Under the pieces are notes generated by a model that was not told the origin of the DNA, made no database searches, and saw nothing but the letters and a program-made list of their open reading frames with translations. From NCBI RefSeq assembly GCF_029968015.1, contig NZ_JASCIS010000010.1, positions 124,001 through 188,000 of the forward strand: a stretch of 64,000 nucleotides of DNA. The letters are read 5' to 3'. The first letter of the stretch is position 1. Each line of letters starts with the position of its first letter. Below, piece after piece: positions 63,308 through 64,000 of this stretch. Source of the stretch: Streptomyces luteolus. GTDB lineage: Bacteria > Actinomycetota > Actinomycetes > Streptomycetales > Streptomycetaceae. The position numbers and the translations under genes were made by a program.

Positions 63308-64000
63308 ATGGCTCGAATCATGGCTCGAACCACCGCACAGTCCCCCGCGGGCGCCCCCACCGACGTCACCCAGGGCTCCCGGACCAAGGGCGGCGTCGGC
63401 GAGTCCACGCTGCGCCCCGACGGAACCCTCAAGGTCACCGGCGAGTTCGCGTACTCCTCGGACATGTGGCACGAGGACATGCTGTGGGGCCAGATCCTGC
63501 GGTCCACCGTCGCGCACGCCGAGATCGTGTCGATCGACACCGCCGAAGCCCTGACCGTGCCGGGCGTCCACGCCGTCCTCACCCACGAGGACCTGCCCGC
63601 CGCGAGGAACTACGGCATGGAGTTCCAGGACACCCCCGTCCTCGCCTACGGCAAGGTCCGCCACCACGGTGAGCCGGTCGCCCTCGTGGCCGCCGACCAC
63701 CCGGAGACCGCGCGCCGCGCCGCCGCGAAGATCAAGGTCGAGTACCGGGAGCTGCCCCTCATCACCGACGAGGCCTCGGCGACCGCCCCCGACGCCGTAC
63801 TCGTCCACGAGCACCGCGCCGACCACCACGCCGCGCACGTCCCGCACCCCAACATCGTCCACCGCCAGCCGATCATCCGCGGCAACGCGACCGAGGCCGC
63901 CCAGAGGGCCGACGTGATCGTCAAGGGCGAGTACACCTTCGGCATGCAGGACCAGGCCTTCCTCGGCCCGGAGTCCGGCCTCGCCGTACCCGCCGAGGAC
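63308..64000 (+). CDS. Xanthine dehydrogenase molybdopterin-binding subunit (cut by window edge)
   Basis: 231 residues present, N-terminal part of the large subunit. ALD/XDH a/b hammerhead region with LRPDGTLKVTGEFAYSSDM, WGQILRSTVAHAEIVSIDTA, VLTHEDLPAARNYG, HHGEPVALVAADHPETARRAAAKIKVEY. The active-site Glu would lie beyond the window. The first 12 bases ATGGCTCGAATC are repeated as ATGGCTCGAACC, giving two possible starts (63308 and 63320), with GAGAGG upstream. Third gene of the xdh operon; hydroxylates hypoxanthine and xanthine. Confidence 0.93.
   Translation, partial: MARIMARTTAQSPAGAPTDVTQGSRTKGGVGESTLRPDGTLKVTGEFAYSSDMWHEDMLWGQILRSTVAHAEIVSIDTAEALTVPGVHAVLTHEDLPAARNYGMEFQDTPVLAYGKVRHHGEPVALVAADHPETARRAAAKIKVEYRELPLITDEASATAPDAVLVHEHRADHHAAHVPHPNIVHRQPIIRGNATEAAQRADVIVKGEYTFGMQDQAFLGPESGLAVPAED

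Overview
The window is high-GC actinobacterial DNA, almost certainly from a Streptomyces chromosome. The support is strong GC bias at codon position 3, frequent GTG starts, 4-base ATGA/GTGA stop-start overlaps, DmdR1/IdeR-type iron boxes, typical Streptomyces families (DUF2637, ROK plus LacI-style sugar loci, MbtH) and dispersed palindromic intergenic repeats. No rRNA, tRNA or CRISPR array was seen. Both ends cut a gene: a FecCD permease on the left and a xanthine dehydrogenase large subunit on the right.

Region 1 (1-12.7 kb) is a catecholate siderophore locus. A ferri-siderophore permease (minus) diverges from one tightly coupled plus-strand operon: substrate-binding lipoprotein, dhbA, dhbC, dhbE, dhbB, a free-standing aryl carrier protein, a single-module NRPS (C-A-T-TE), an MbtH-like protein and an Sfp-type phosphopantetheinyl transferase. 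A Fes-like esterase follows in convergent orientation. The adenylation pocket reads D-V-W-H-F-S-L-V-D-K, the EntF serine code. With one module, a terminal thioesterase and a trilactone-type esterase, the predicted product is enterobactin, the cyclic DHB-Ser trimer. Iron boxes lie at 625-643 and 12655-12673, and a third at 56668-56686 precedes a remote FhuF-like reductase.

Region 2 (12.8-30.4 kb) is mixed: a TenA-like protein, a broken luciferase-like monooxygenase, a VOC/AraC pair, the Mg2+ channel gene mgtE with a proline-rich upstream mini-ORF, an SPFH protein, an epimerase, a two-component system, a cluster of glycosyltransferases, methyltransferase and sulfite-oxidase-like membrane enzyme, a SulP transporter and a D-Ala-D-Ala carboxypeptidase.

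Region 3 (30.4-41.7 kb) is a carbohydrate-utilisation locus. A leftward operon (dehydrogenase, TIM-barrel isomerase, two glycoside hydrolases) diverges from a rightward one (ABC sugar importer, ROK regulator, Gfo/Idh/MocA oxidoreductase) around a perfect 12-bp palindrome. Two related ~200-bp elements with terminal inverted repeats lie here. One sits inside the 3' end of a hydrolase gene at a CTAG duplication and keeps the frame open.

Region 4 (41.7-59.7 kb) holds an ornithine cyclodeaminase remnant, rsgA with a leader mini-ORF, a His/Glu-repeat lipoprotein, an AlkA/Ada-Ogt repair pair in which AlkA lacks the segment carrying the catalytic Asp, a regulator that has lost its stop codon, a PP2C-like protein, a PoxB-type enzyme, an ATPase-fold regulator, a DUF2637 protein, an MFS exporter, an FhuF-like protein, GntR and SDR genes and a TPR-like protein.

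Region 5 (59.7-64 kb) is purine catabolism: a PucR regulator divergent from the three xanthine dehydrogenase subunit genes. Intergenic DNA throughout is rich in short tandem repeats and nested long palindromes.
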